A stretch of DNA of 64,000 nucleotides from an uncultured Streptococcus sp. Lineage in GTDB: Bacteria > Bacillota > Bacilli > Lactobacillales > Streptococcaceae. Below the pieces are notes generated by a model. That model was not told the DNA's origin. It was given only the letters and a program-made list of their open reading frames with translations, and ran no database searches. The stretch covers positions 62,001 to 126,000 of the forward strand of contig NZ_CABFMF010000033.1 of assembly GCF_901875575.1 (NCBI RefSeq), given 5' to 3'. Below, one piece after another: positions 43,473 through 51,076 of this stretch. Numbering within the stretch: position 1 is the stretch's first letter; each line of letters begins with the position of its first letter. A program made the position numbers and the translations under genes.

Positions 43473-45609
43473 TTTGTCCTCCTCGCTTCTTCCGTCCTAA
43501 ATTTTCGGGTGGAATTTCATCTTTCTTGTTTTGAAGTGGTGTATTTTCGAAATTGGCTAAATCGTCGCCATAGTATTCCAAACTTTCGGCATAAAGTTCA
43601 TCAATTGGCTGAGCATTTTTCGAAAGAGGTAGACTTCGCCCTGAGACCCACTTGAAGTGATTGTAAAAAATCGGCATTTGGGCATAAAAGTGAAAAGGTG
43701 CAAGGGTCATAAAATCTTCGAAAGTGAGTTCTGGAGCTTGGCTGGCGAGTTCCTTGGCTTCGTGGTGTTCCAGCGTGAAAATGATTTTACTGCGACAATT
43801 ACTCAAAACGCTGGTACGCAGAGTAGATGGCAGTTGCGTCAGGTGCTGGCTGGCGAGAATGTAGCCCACTTTCATCGAACGAGACACTGCGAGGGCATCC
43901 TCCAAATCCACAGGGAGCTTAAGGAATTGCCCCAGCTCATCAATGTAAATGGGTAGGAAAGGGCGATTTTCAGGGGCGAGATGAGCTTGGTGGAGGGTTA
44001 GCTGGTAGATGTAGTTGGTGATAAGCGAACCGATAAATTTGGCGTTTGTCCCCCCGATTTGCCCTCGGTTGAGGTTAACTAAGACTACTTTTTTACTGGT
44101 GAAGAGCTCCATCAGGTTAAATTTTTTCGAAGTAGAGGCAAGTATGGCTCGCAGTTCTTTTCGAAGCAAAAGCTGACGGATTTTGTTTAACACTGGCGAG
44201 ATTAACACCTCACGGTTGGCATCGCTTAGCTGGTTGTAGCCCTGCCAGAAATCCAAGAGAAAAGGGTCGGAAATCTGACTTAATAGTTGATTTCGAAAGA
44301 CGGGATTGGTTAAAAACTGAGGTAATTGGGGTAAATTAGAATTTTCAACTTGTGCCATCACGGTTAAGGCGTGGCTGAGCACATCAACCGTGCGAATACC
44401 CCAGTTGTCGCTGAAAAGTTCTTGAAAAAGATTAAGTAACATATCCGCCACCAGCTCAGGCGAGGTGTAGCGAGTCAGGTCAAAGGGGTTGAGACCGATA
44501 ATTTTGCTGCTGGAGCTGGGATCAATGATAACCAAATCTGCTCGCCGTTCTTTTGGGAAATGAGCCAACACTTCTCGCACCAAGTCGCCTTTGGGGTCAA
44601 TTAACAGCGTGCTTCTGCCTGCTTGAATATCTGCCAAAATGAGCTGGGCAAGCAAGGTAGATTTTCCAACGCCCGTTCCGCCTAACACCAAGAGATGCTG
44701 AGTGGCGTCTCGAGGCAAAATCTGGAGCGGTTCGTTTTTGATACTTTCACCAAATTTTCGAACAGGTACATCTGGAACTTTATAGCCCAAAGGCAGACGG
44801 AGAATTTTGGGGTGAATATTGGCAATCCCAGCCAGCTTGCCTTCGCCAATAGGGGCAAGCCAAAAGCTGGCAAGCTCCTGCGAAGAAAGGGTGAGCGGAA
44901 AAGCCCACGGAATTTGAACCTTATTCACTTTCTCGCTTGAAATCGGGTCGAGAAAAAGTTCGACACCGCTAGATTCTAACATTCGAAAGGATCCTAAAAC
45001 GGTATGGTATAGCTCATTCTTGCGAAAATGACTATCACTTCGCACACCAATCCGTACATCTGCTTGAAACTGGGCGTGGCGGAGTTTTTCCCGAATTAGC
45101 TTGTCGGCGTCTTTGGAAAGCTTTGGGATATTCCCTGAAATCCACTGCCACCAAGTGGCGTTAAGGTGCGACAAATCACGAGCCAGCGGTTGTGGCGGAC
45201 GCGACTTGCCCACCACAACCTGTACACAAATTTCTTCCTGCGGTTTTAGGTGATGACTCAGTGCCAAAAAGGAACGAGTGAAGTTTTCAACGCCATCTGT
45301 TTTGAGACTAAGATGGTTGCGTTTGATAGCTACACGCCACGCTTTTTCAGATGTTTTTCGCTCTTTAGGGCGAAGTTTCGAAAACTGAATGTCATTGGAA
45401 ACCTGCATCATTTTGTGTAAATAGGGCGTGTCCAGTGGGCTACTGAGAAGCAAATATCGCACCTCGTTTTTCGTTAAACGAATCTCCAAAACGAAGGGTT
45501 GGCGTCTGGTGTAGCCTGAGAGTCGCACCATCAAATCTAGTATGTCTTGAAATTCCACAGGGCGAGTGTAATCCATTTCATAAATTTCAAAATTTGTTGG
45601 GCGTTTCAT
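43459..45609 (-). CDS. TraD/VirD4-like conjugative ATPase (HerA-FtsK fold)
   Basis: 716 residues, ATG behind GATTGGAGGTGACC. Walker A LGGTGVGKSTLLAQLI, DPKGDLV (TraG/TraD-type), Walker B-like PIYIDELGQFL and the motif ILASQHLTQLPS shared by coupling proteins. A long N-terminal region (1-300) has no TM helix, so a separate small membrane protein just upstream may anchor it. Predicted to pump element DNA to a helper secretion system. Confidence 0.85.
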   Translation of the reverse strand: MKRPTNFEIYEMDYTRPVEFQDILDLMVRLSGYTRRQPFVLEIRLTKNEVRYLLLSSPLDTPYLHKMMQVSNDIQFSKLRPKERKTSEKAWRVAIKRNHLSLKTDGVENFTRSFLALSHHLKPQEEICVQVVVGKSRPPQPLARDLSHLNATWWQWISGNIPKLSKDADKLIREKLRHAQFQADVRIGVRSDSHFRKNELYHTVLGSFRMLESSGVELFLDPISSEKVNKVQIPWAFPLTLSSQELASFWLAPIGEGKLAGIANIHPKILRLPLGYKVPDVPVRKFGESIKNEPLQILPRDATQHLLVLGGTGVGKSTLLAQLILADIQAGRSTLLIDPKGDLVREVLAHFPKERRADLVIIDPSSSSKIIGLNPFDLTRYTSPELVADMLLNLFQELFSDNWGIRTVDVLSHALTVMAQVENSNLPQLPQFLTNPVFRNQLLSQISDPFLLDFWQGYNQLSDANREVLISPVLNKIRQLLLRKELRAILASTSKKFNLMELFTSKKVVLVNLNRGQIGGTNAKFIGSLITNYIYQLTLHQAHLAPENRPFLPIYIDELGQFLKLPVDLEDALAVSRSMKVGYILASQHLTQLPSTLRTSVLSNCRSKIIFTLEHHEAKELASQAPELTFEDFMTLAPFHFYAQMPIFYNHFKWVSGRSLPLSKNAQPIDELYAESLEYYGDDLANFENTPLQNKKDEIPPENLGRKKRGGQNGEN

Positions 45610-45612
45610 TGG

Positions 45613-45783
45613 TCACCTCCAATCTCTTTTGTTTTTCCAGTAGCGAAAAGCAAGCATTCCGCCACCAAGTAATATGGCAAGCAGGCTTAAGGGTAGGGCA
45701 ATTTCGATTAGCCAGTAAATCGCCCGATTGACTAAATATGCCAGTAGAACGAAAAGCAAGGTGTAGCCAACTATTTTTCGCAC
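45613..45783 (-). CDS. Small membrane protein (GTG start) between MT-A70 and ATPase genes
   Basis: 56 residues from GTG at 45783. Two hydrophobic helices (VGYTLLFVLLAYLVNRAIYW and LIEIALPLSLLAILLGGGML) and a basic end FRYWKNKRDWR. It overlaps the MT-A70 gene end by 13 nt, and its stop lies in the ribosome site of the ATPase gene. The tight coupling suggests a membrane anchor for the coupling ATPase (inference). Confidence 0.6.
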   Translation of the reverse strand: MRKIVGYTLLFVLLAYLVNRAIYWLIEIALPLSLLAILLGGGMLAFRYWKNKRDWR

Positions 45784-46376
45784 GAGTCATCATCTGCCTT
45801 TCTGTAGTCAATGGGATTTTTAGAATATTGAGGAACGGGATAGTGAGAGATGATAATGTCGCTCTCAACTTCATTACCCCATATAGCCCATTTTTTATTA
45901 GAAGACACAGGTCGCCTTGCAAAGAGCTCCAAATAATCTGGTTCAGAACAGCGTTCGATGATAGCAAAGAGTTCCTCGGGCTTGTGGCTATGGTCTTGTT
46001 TGGGGAAGAAACCCCAATTCATCTGCCCCTTGAACTTGATGGGAGCTTTTCCTCGAGTTGCGAAAATGACATGCTCGGTGGAATTTCGAAGATAAGTTCC
46101 TAAGCCCAGAGTTGGTTTAACCCAAGTAAAAATGCTTTTTGGCTCAAAGCCCCACGCCCGAATAATATCGTAAGATTCTTCCATATAAGAGTTGGAAGTC
46201 CAAAACCAGAGATGGGCGTTGTCTGCAGCGATGTCCTTGATGGGCATATTGCGGATTTCTTCGTGGCTCATCAGGTTGTAATGCTTGCAGGCTCCGTAGC
46301 TACCTGTTTGGTTCTTCATATAGGGAACATCAGCGAGGATGGTTTTGAATTTCTTTGGTTTAGTTGGTTGTGTCAT
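45771..46376 (-). CDS. MT-A70 family adenine methyltransferase with altered active-site motif
   Basis: 201 residues, ATG behind AAAGGATTTTAA. Fold motifs: TILADVPYMK in place of the usual ADPPW, then HYNLMSHEEIRNMPI, NAHLWFWTSNSYMEESYDII, WVKPTLGLGTYLRNSTEHVIFATRG, and EELFAIIERCSEPDYLELFARR. The catalytic DPPW tetrad reads DVPY, with one Pro and the Trp replaced. It could still bind SAM. Substrate probably DNA adenine; anti-restriction protection of the element is a plausible role. Confidence 0.75.
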   Translation of the reverse strand: MTQPTKPKKFKTILADVPYMKNQTGSYGACKHYNLMSHEEIRNMPIKDIAADNAHLWFWTSNSYMEESYDIIRAWGFEPKSIFTWVKPTLGLGTYLRNSTEHVIFATRGKAPIKFKGQMNWGFFPKQDHSHKPEELFAIIERCSEPDYLELFARRPVSSNKKWAIWGNEVESDIIISHYPVPQYSKNPIDYRKADDDSCEK

Positions 46377-46441
46377 TTTAAAATCCTTTCTGTTTGTGAC
46401 GCTCCGAGCATACCAGAAACCGCTGGCAAAAGGGAGCGTAA

Positions 46442-46464
46442 GCAGTTTATGGATTGGGAGCGAT
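46442..46464 (-). promoter_or_regulatory. Shared upstream box B (before the MT-A70 operon part)
   Basis: Minus strand ATCGCTCCCAATCCATAAAC then TGC, about 65-90 nt before the MT-A70 ATG; near copy of 41258-41280. A -10-like TATGCT follows downstream in both leaders. Confidence 0.5.
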
Positions 46465-46531
46465 GCGAATGGGACTAAATCTGTTAAAGTGCTAAAATAT
46501 TGCTGTTTTGTTCGGTGATGTAAAAATTACC

Positions 46532-46777
46532 TCACTTTCGAAGTTCTTTGAGTAGTTCCACCTGAGCTGAGAGGAATGCCTCGTTGACGGCTTGCCTACT
46601 CTCGAGAAATTGAGCTAGTTCAATTTCTTCTTCAGTGTAAATAGGAGGAAGATTTTTATTTTTCTCTTTGACGGGTTGTTTTTTAGATTGAGAATCAAGA
46701 TATACCAACAAGGCAATAACGCCAGCCACAAAGCCAAGAGAAACGGCAAAAATTATGGGTAAGATAAATTCGTTCAT
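46532..46777 (-). CDS. Small single-pass membrane protein
   Basis: 81 residues, ATG behind GATAGGAGGTTCCCT. One N-terminal helix (LPIIFAVSLGFVAGVIALLV) and a charged C-terminus (EEEIELAQFLESRQAVNEAF) likely to form a coiled coil. Unknown function. Second gene of the minus-strand operon, ten bases after the first. Confidence 0.6.
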   Translation of the reverse strand: MNEFILPIIFAVSLGFVAGVIALLVYLDSQSKKQPVKEKNKNLPPIYTEEEIELAQFLESRQAVNEAFLSAQVELLKELRK

Positions 46778-46787
46778 AGGGAACCTC

Positions 46788-47048
46788 CTATCTTATCTGC
46801 TGGGAAGCGACTAAGGTAAAAGTCTTAATGATGAAGTCTGTGCGTTCCTTGGCGTGGGGAGTTTTTGCCAGAATATCCGCCTCGAGCTTCGAAAGGTCGC
46901 CTACTTTGTTAAGAATGTCTGCCGTCAGAAGCTGATTCTTCTGAAGAATAGCCATATCTTTGGATAGAGTTTTTGCGACTTCAAGCTGAAATGGATTCGC
47001 CAGTTGAGGAGTTACATCTGTTTGGTTTTGAGTATTTTGTGGAAGCAT
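46788..47048 (-). CDS. Small helical protein, first gene of the mobilisation operon
   Basis: 86 residues from the ATG at 47048 behind GGGAGAAAAACT; the longer start at 47072 has no ribosome site. Gln/Asn-rich start (MLPQNTQNQTDVTPQL) then a helical body (LEVAKTLSKDMAILQKNQLL, ADILAKTPHAKERTDFIIKT). No family recognised. Confidence 0.55.
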   Translation of the reverse strand: MLPQNTQNQTDVTPQLANPFQLEVAKTLSKDMAILQKNQLLTADILNKVGDLSKLEADILAKTPHAKERTDFIIKTFTLVASQQIR

Positions 47049-47127
47049 AGTTTTTCTCCCTAATAGCCCCATAGAGGCAGATTTATATTAGTGGGGCTTA
47101 CACAACCTAATATAAACCTGTAGTCAA

Positions 47128-47211
47128 TTATTTTCTAGACCTTTTCTTTGTGAAATATATCGCAACAGCTGAGGTTAGAAGATACGGTAAAAAGATAAGT
47201 AATGTTAGCAA
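47128..47211 (-). CDS. Candidate 27-residue hydrophobic peptide
   Basis: TTG start at 47211 behind TAAGGAGG, preceded by a -10-like TTATACTC. Peptide MLTLLIFLPYLLTSAVAIYF then TKKRSRK: one membrane helix and a basic tail, like type I toxins and small membrane regulators. Nothing proves translation. Confidence 0.3.
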   Translation of the reverse strand: MLTLLIFLPYLLTSAVAIYFTKKRSRK

Positions 47212-47362
47212 GAGAATTTTCCTCCTTAAAAGAGTATAATAAAAGTAAAAGGTTTATCAGAGGGGAAGTCGACTTGTTCCTTTGATGGTTTTAGTATATC
47301 GCTAAATATGTTTTGAATCTATTACCTAAAAACAACAAAAACAACAGAATGGAGACAAAATC

Positions 47363-48283
47363 ATGTATCATCTATGTTTTGCGACTTTTATGGATATGCT
47401 CATGTTAAATCAAAACCATAGAAGTTATATTGGTAGGACGACTTTCGTAAGAGAATTTTTGGTATGTTTTGAAGACAGTCTTGGAGACTATTCGAAAAAT
47501 GTTATTGGTTATTTAATGAGCCGTAGTAGGAATCCGTCTAAAATATTAATGAAAAAATTAAAGGTTGGAAAAATGGAAAACTCAACAGATAATGTAAATT
47601 ACTTTGCTAAAAAACGATTAGTTGAAGATAGTGGAAAAGTTAAAGCGAGTATAATCAACTTAATAAATAATTCGGAAAATATCAGCAAGGATGATAAGGA
47701 TAAACTAATAAATATTATCGATAATGACACTACATATAACTTTTTAAAAGAGGTATTTTACTTTGCTGTAGAAAATACTGTCAATATTGACTTAAAAATT
47801 AAAACTCTTGAAGATTTGCAAAAAGCTATTATTAACACTGATAATAACGCTAAACTTGAAAAATTATGTTTGGTAGCTTTTGATATGAAAAACGAAAGTG
47901 CTATGAACTTGTGTTTCGAAAAAATGACCAACTCTGTTCATATAAGTAGAGTGATTGAGTATGCTGTTGAAAGTGGATTCCACAATGATGAAATTATGCA
48001 AGACTTTATTGATAAAATGATTTCTAAAATAAGTAATAATGTTTATTTAGATAGAATTTTTAAAACATATTTGTCTAAAGAAGAAATATCAAATGACGAT
48101 AAGATTCAATTTATCGACAGGCATATTCATCAAATTGCTAATAATAAGTATCTATTTGATATTTTGAAATTTTTATATGAGAATAATTTTAAAACACAGG
48201 CAATTAAGTATATGAGTAAATTAACTAATGATACTTACACCACTCGATTCCAAGAGTTTATAGGTTCTATTGACAAAACATAA
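47363..48283 (+). CDS. Hypothetical helical protein of the element cargo
   Basis: 306 residues, ATG behind AATGGAGACAAAATC. Not recognised. The first 60 residues (TFMDMLMLNQNHRSYIGRTT, FVREFLVCFEDSLG, YLMSRSRNPSK) look like a compact domain. A segment DKLINIIDNDTTYNFLKEVF then YFAVENTVN resembles short C-terminal helical modules found in several AAA and regulatory proteins. The C-terminal third is a helical repeat-like array with very AT-rich codons. It heads the plus-strand half of the element. Confidence 0.45.
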   Translation: MYHLCFATFMDMLMLNQNHRSYIGRTTFVREFLVCFEDSLGDYSKNVIGYLMSRSRNPSKILMKKLKVGKMENSTDNVNYFAKKRLVEDSGKVKASIINLINNSENISKDDKDKLINIIDNDTTYNFLKEVFYFAVENTVNIDLKIKTLEDLQKAIINTDNNAKLEKLCLVAFDMKNESAMNLCFEKMTNSVHISRVIEYAVESGFHNDEIMQDFIDKMISKISNNVYLDRIFKTYLSKEEISNDDKIQFIDRHIHQIANNKYLFDILKFLYENNFKTQAIKYMSKLTNDTYTTRFQEFIGSIDKT

Positions 48284-48380
48284 ATATTAGTGTATAATTA
48301 AGCTATAAAATTTAATATTTTCGCACTTTTCGGATTTTACTTCTGAATTGTAGCCCTTGCACTTGGTAGGAAATAAGTAT

Positions 48381-48402
48381 ACCTACCGAGCAAGCGGTAG
48401 GT
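48381..48402 (+). promoter_or_regulatory. Leader hairpin 1 (ACCTACCG/CGGTAGGT)
   Basis: Perfect 8-bp stem ACCTACCG-AGCAAG-CGGTAGGT, 20 nt upstream of the ATG at 48423 and just before the ribosome site GGAGGT. A promoter -10 (TATAAT, 48293-48298) starts a leader of about 120 nt. The same stem recurs at 49061-49086 before the paralogous gene. Confidence 0.7.
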
Positions 48403-48422
48403 AAAATTTGGAGGTAAAATAT

Positions 48423-48815
48423 ATGTTTCAAAATCGTGTTCCTGACAGAATTAAGCAAATAATCTGGAACGATACCGCTAATGACCCATATTCAAAAGAG
48501 AGTGTGGCAAGAAGATTATTAGTTTACTTTGATTACATGCCGTTTATGTCTAATGGTCGAGAAATTGTTGAAAAAATTACAGGATATACTTTAAAACAAC
48601 AAGTTAAGTTATCTGAAAAGAATGAAAAAACAATTAACAATGTAATGAGGTATATATCTAAAACAGATGGTTCGTCTAAACTTTTGTATGAAAGTGGATC
48701 TGTTAAACAACAAGAACTCCAAGATACTATTGAGCATATTATGCAGGAAATTCTTGGGTTGACGAATGATCAATATTTGATTTTAAAAGAAGGGTTGAAA
48801 GATAGTAACATTTGA
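48423..48815 (+). CDS. Hypothetical protein, paralogue 1 of a tandem pair
   Basis: 130 residues from the ATG at 48423 behind TTGGAGGTAAAATAT; an upstream start would run through the ribosome site. Begins MFQNRVPDRIKQIIWND, then TANDPYSKESVARRLLVYFD. The segment DPYS-x-x-S-[VI]-ARRL is shared with the broken gene at 49112. No known family. Hydrophilic and helical; followed by a terminator. Confidence 0.6.
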   Translation: MFQNRVPDRIKQIIWNDTANDPYSKESVARRLLVYFDYMPFMSNGREIVEKITGYTLKQQVKLSEKNEKTINNVMRYISKTDGSSKLLYESGSVKQQELQDTIEHIMQEILGLTNDQYLILKEGLKDSNI

Positions 48816-48823
48816 TTTTTTTG

Positions 48824-48849
48824 AGACCTCTCTGAATGAGAGGTCTTTT
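48824..48849 (+). terminator. Terminator after paralogue 1
   Basis: AGACCTCTCTGAATGAGAGGTCTTTT hairpin with T tail. Confidence 0.8.
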
Positions 48850-49111
48850 CTCGTCCCTCAATCCATAGTAAAATATCCCCCTGAATCAACAAGATAGTAT
48901 TAAAATTGTTAGTTGTAGTGAAGAAGAGATAGAAGAAAACCAAAAATGGAATCGACATATATTTTTATGTATTGTATAATAAGCAAGTAAAACATCTTTG
49001 TTTTATGTAACTTGCGTTCTTCTTTGAAAAAAAAAGAATTTATGCGTTCATTTACGGTAAAACCTACCGTGGGTGAACGGTAGGTTTAGTATTTTTTAAG
49101 GAGGGAAAAGT
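48850..49111 (+). promoter_or_regulatory. Promoter and structured leader of paralogue 2, with hairpin 2
   Basis: TATAAT at 48976-48981, then a leader of about 130 nt with AACCTACCGTGGGTGAACGGTAGGTT at 49061-49086, a stem sharing the ACCTACCG/CGGTAGGT arms with hairpin 1, and AAGGAGGGA before the ATG at 49112. Confidence 0.6.
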
Positions 49112-49493
49112 ATGGATTTACCAAAAGATAATTAATAGCACATTTGTTTGGCTTGACACACTTTCTGACCCATATTCAGATGATTCTATTGCAAGAAGAT
49201 TGGCAATATTATGCGTTGAAGACGAGATAATTTCAAGAGTTCTTGATATGCCTATCGAACGAATAGAAGAATTGCGCAACATGAATACAGCTTTATCTAA
49301 CAAGATGAAATATTTTGCAATAAACCTAAAAAAAGAGCTTGAAGCTATCCCAAAAGATGAACTTATGCTAATTGGTGTGGGTGGAATTGATGATGCTGTT
49401 TCTCAAACCATTGGAATGGATATTGAAGTATATGATGAAATGCTAAAGATGTTTAGATATAATAATGCTAACTTTGGAGAACCTATATTTTAA
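49112..49493 (+). pseudogene. Paralogue 2, frameshifted near its start
   Basis: The ATG at 49112 (behind TTAAGGAGGG) reads MDLPKDN then two stops. In the next frame the sequence reads IINSTFVWLDTLSDPYSDDS, then IARRLAILCVEDEI and on to a stop at 49493 (ANFGEPIF). The DPYS-x-x-S-IARRL segment aligns with paralogue 1. One base in the AAAA run near 49124 accounts for the shift. The body of about 115 codons is otherwise open, so the lesion is recent, a slippage switch, or a sequencing error. Confidence 0.55.
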
Positions 49494-49497
49494 TCTC

Positions 49498-49519
49498 AAG
49501 ACCCTCGTGGGTCTTTTTC
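49498..49519 (+). terminator. Terminator after paralogue 2
   Basis: AAGACCCTCGTGGGTCTTTTT hairpin. Confidence 0.75.
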
Positions 49520-49582
49520 ATTTCGTTAATTTTTCTCTAAAATATAACTACCCTGCTACAATAGTAAAGTAAGGAGAAAAAT

Positions 49583-50224
49583 GTGAAGAAAAATATTGAA
49601 CAATATCAAAATAAAGATTCAATTACTATCGGATATGCTCGCGTTAGCTCAACAGATAATCGGCAAGAATTGGGTTTATCTGTTCAAAAAGAGGCGCTCA
49701 GCTTTTGCGACAAGCTCTATATCGAAAAAGATTCAGGCGGAAATCAGGAACGACCGAAGCTTGATAAGGCATTAAAATTAGCCAAAAATTATGCTAAACA
49801 AGGGGTTAAAACAAATTTTGTCGTATATAAATTAGATAGGCTTACAAGAAAGATGCTTCACCTATCTGCTATTATTGAAGATTTAACTAAACATGGTATT
49901 CATCTTCAATCAATTCATGAAAATATTGAAACAGATTCTTTAACTGGAAAATTCTTTTGTTTAATGTTGGGTTATGTGGCAGAATGGGAGCTTCAAGCGA
50001 TTTCTGAGCGTACTAAAGACGGACTCCGTAAAGCGAAAGAAAAAGGTGTGAAACTTGGCAATAAAGGAATAGCGAAAGATAAAGAAAAGCAAATTATTGC
50101 ACAATACCAGCAAAAAGAAATATCCGTCCGAAATATTGCTAATCAGCTGAATATTTCCACGGCAACCATATATAATGTGCTAAGGCGCAATAGTATTCAA
50201 ATAAATAGAAAAAATCACCTATAA
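49583..50224 (+). CDS. Serine resolvase/invertase (Tn3-type)
   Basis: 213 residues from GTG at 49583 behind AAGGAGAAAAAT. Resolvase domain: IGYARVSSTDNRQELGLSVQ with the catalytic Ser, then the FVVYKLDRLTRKMLHLSAII region and GKFFCLMLGYVAEWELQAIS; C-terminal helix-turn-helix ISVRNIANQLNISTATIYNV. Short, so a resolvase or invertase rather than a transposition integrase. The palindromes just downstream are likely its sites. It might resolve element multimers after replication. Confidence 0.88.
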   Translation: MKKNIEQYQNKDSITIGYARVSSTDNRQELGLSVQKEALSFCDKLYIEKDSGGNQERPKLDKALKLAKNYAKQGVKTNFVVYKLDRLTRKMLHLSAIIEDLTKHGIHLQSIHENIETDSLTGKFFCLMLGYVAEWELQAISERTKDGLRKAKEKGVKLGNKGIAKDKEKQIIAQYQQKEISVRNIANQLNISTATIYNVLRRNSIQINRKNHL

Positions 50225-50270
50225 TTGATTGACAAATCCTTAGAAAAATAGTACATTAAACCTATCAACA

Positions 50271-50298
50271 GTTTTAGTAAACGGTCGTTTGTTAAAAC
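50271..50298. promoter_or_regulatory. Candidate res subsite 1
   Basis: GTTTTAGTAAACGGTCGTTT then GTTAAAAC: imperfect 28-bp palindrome, 47 nt after the resolvase stop. Ends GTTTTA/TAAAAC match the second site. Confidence 0.6.
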
Positions 50299-50386
50299 AA
50301 TCAAAGTTATCAATAAAAATATTCAAAATGCTGATTTAATAAGGTTTTAGTTACCTTGTTGACTTGGCATTTTTTGATTTTTCATT

Positions 50387-50414
50387 GTTTTAGTTGACGA
50401 CCGTTAACTAAAAC
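50387..50414. promoter_or_regulatory. Candidate res subsite 2
   Basis: GTTTTAGTTGACGACCGTTA then ACTAAAAC: 28-bp palindrome, 116 bp from site 1. A weaker half (GTTTTAGTTACC, 50344-50355) lies between them, giving a multi-site layout as in Tn3-family res. Confidence 0.6.
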
Positions 50415-50475
50415 AAGCTCAACCCCTATTGTGGCAGGGATTTTTTGAGTGAAAAATAAAAAATGGAGGTTCTTT

Positions 50476-50868
50476 ATGGGACTTAACGACTTAAAAGCCG
50501 ACTCAGTTGAGGTGACAACCAAACTTTCGGTTTCTGATATTGGCGTGATTCTTCAAGAAATTTGCGCCGAATGGAAAACAACCCCAGAAGCTATTCAGAG
50601 TAGTTCGGGTGCATTAGCTGATTTTGATGATAGAGCTGATATAGAAATCGTCATTAAAGGTAAAGCTGGCTTATTCTCTCCGCAATTTTATGCAGTTCAG
50701 GTTTATGTTTATCAACTCGAAGATGAATGTGGACTTCAACTAATAGCGTTGGGTGATTCTGGATTTTCGAAAATGTGGTATGGTCTTAATGGCGCGATAA
50801 AACTGTCTGAAAGCATTAAACGCCGTGATGCCATTGTAGAACGAATTATGCAATATAGTTCTAGATAG
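50476..50868 (+). CDS. Hypothetical protein of the element cargo
   Basis: 130 residues from the ATG at 50476 behind AATGGAGGTTCTTT; an upstream in-frame start precedes the ribosome site. Reads LNDLKADSVEVTTKLSVSDI, then VILQEICAEWKTTPE. Mixed alpha/beta, no motif recognised. First of a run of six small plus-strand genes with short gaps (50476-52453), probably one operon. Confidence 0.6.
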   Translation: MGLNDLKADSVEVTTKLSVSDIGVILQEICAEWKTTPEAIQSSSGALADFDDRADIEIVIKGKAGLFSPQFYAVQVYVYQLEDECGLQLIALGDSGFSKMWYGLNGAIKLSESIKRRDAIVERIMQYSSR

Positions 50869-50886
50869 AATAGAAAGAGGTTTAAA

Positions 50887-51057
50887 ATGAATGCTCGTTT
50901 AAATCAAAAAGTTGTTCGTGGTGAATTGGTTGAGATTATTGAAAGCTCAGGTGGTTTTCTTGGCGGAATTGAATATCAATTAGTCGTTGGTGGGAAGATT
51001 AAAGAACAATCCAAAGACCTAAGCTATATTCTTAGTGCCTTTGATAGATATTGGTAA
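50887..51057 (+). CDS. Small hypothetical protein
   Basis: 56 residues, ATG behind AAAGAGGTTTAAA, 18 nt after the previous stop. Begins MNARLNQKVVRGELVEIIES and continues with GGFLGGIEYQLVVGGK. Good ribosome site and codon use; function unknown. Confidence 0.6.
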   Translation: MNARLNQKVVRGELVEIIESSGGFLGGIEYQLVVGGKIKEQSKDLSYILSAFDRYW

Positions 51058-51076
51058 TTTATTAGGAAAAGTGTCG

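Noticed and set aside
45587..45967. 126-codon minus-strand frame overlapping the MT-A70 and small membrane genes
   Set aside because: Another frame gives a coherent two-helix protein with coupled start and stop, and the MT-A70 frame covers the rest.
49583..50224. Integrase of the 18.8-kb element
   Set aside because: Too short for an integrase of this class and placed centrally; the 556-aa recombinase at the end is the better candidate.
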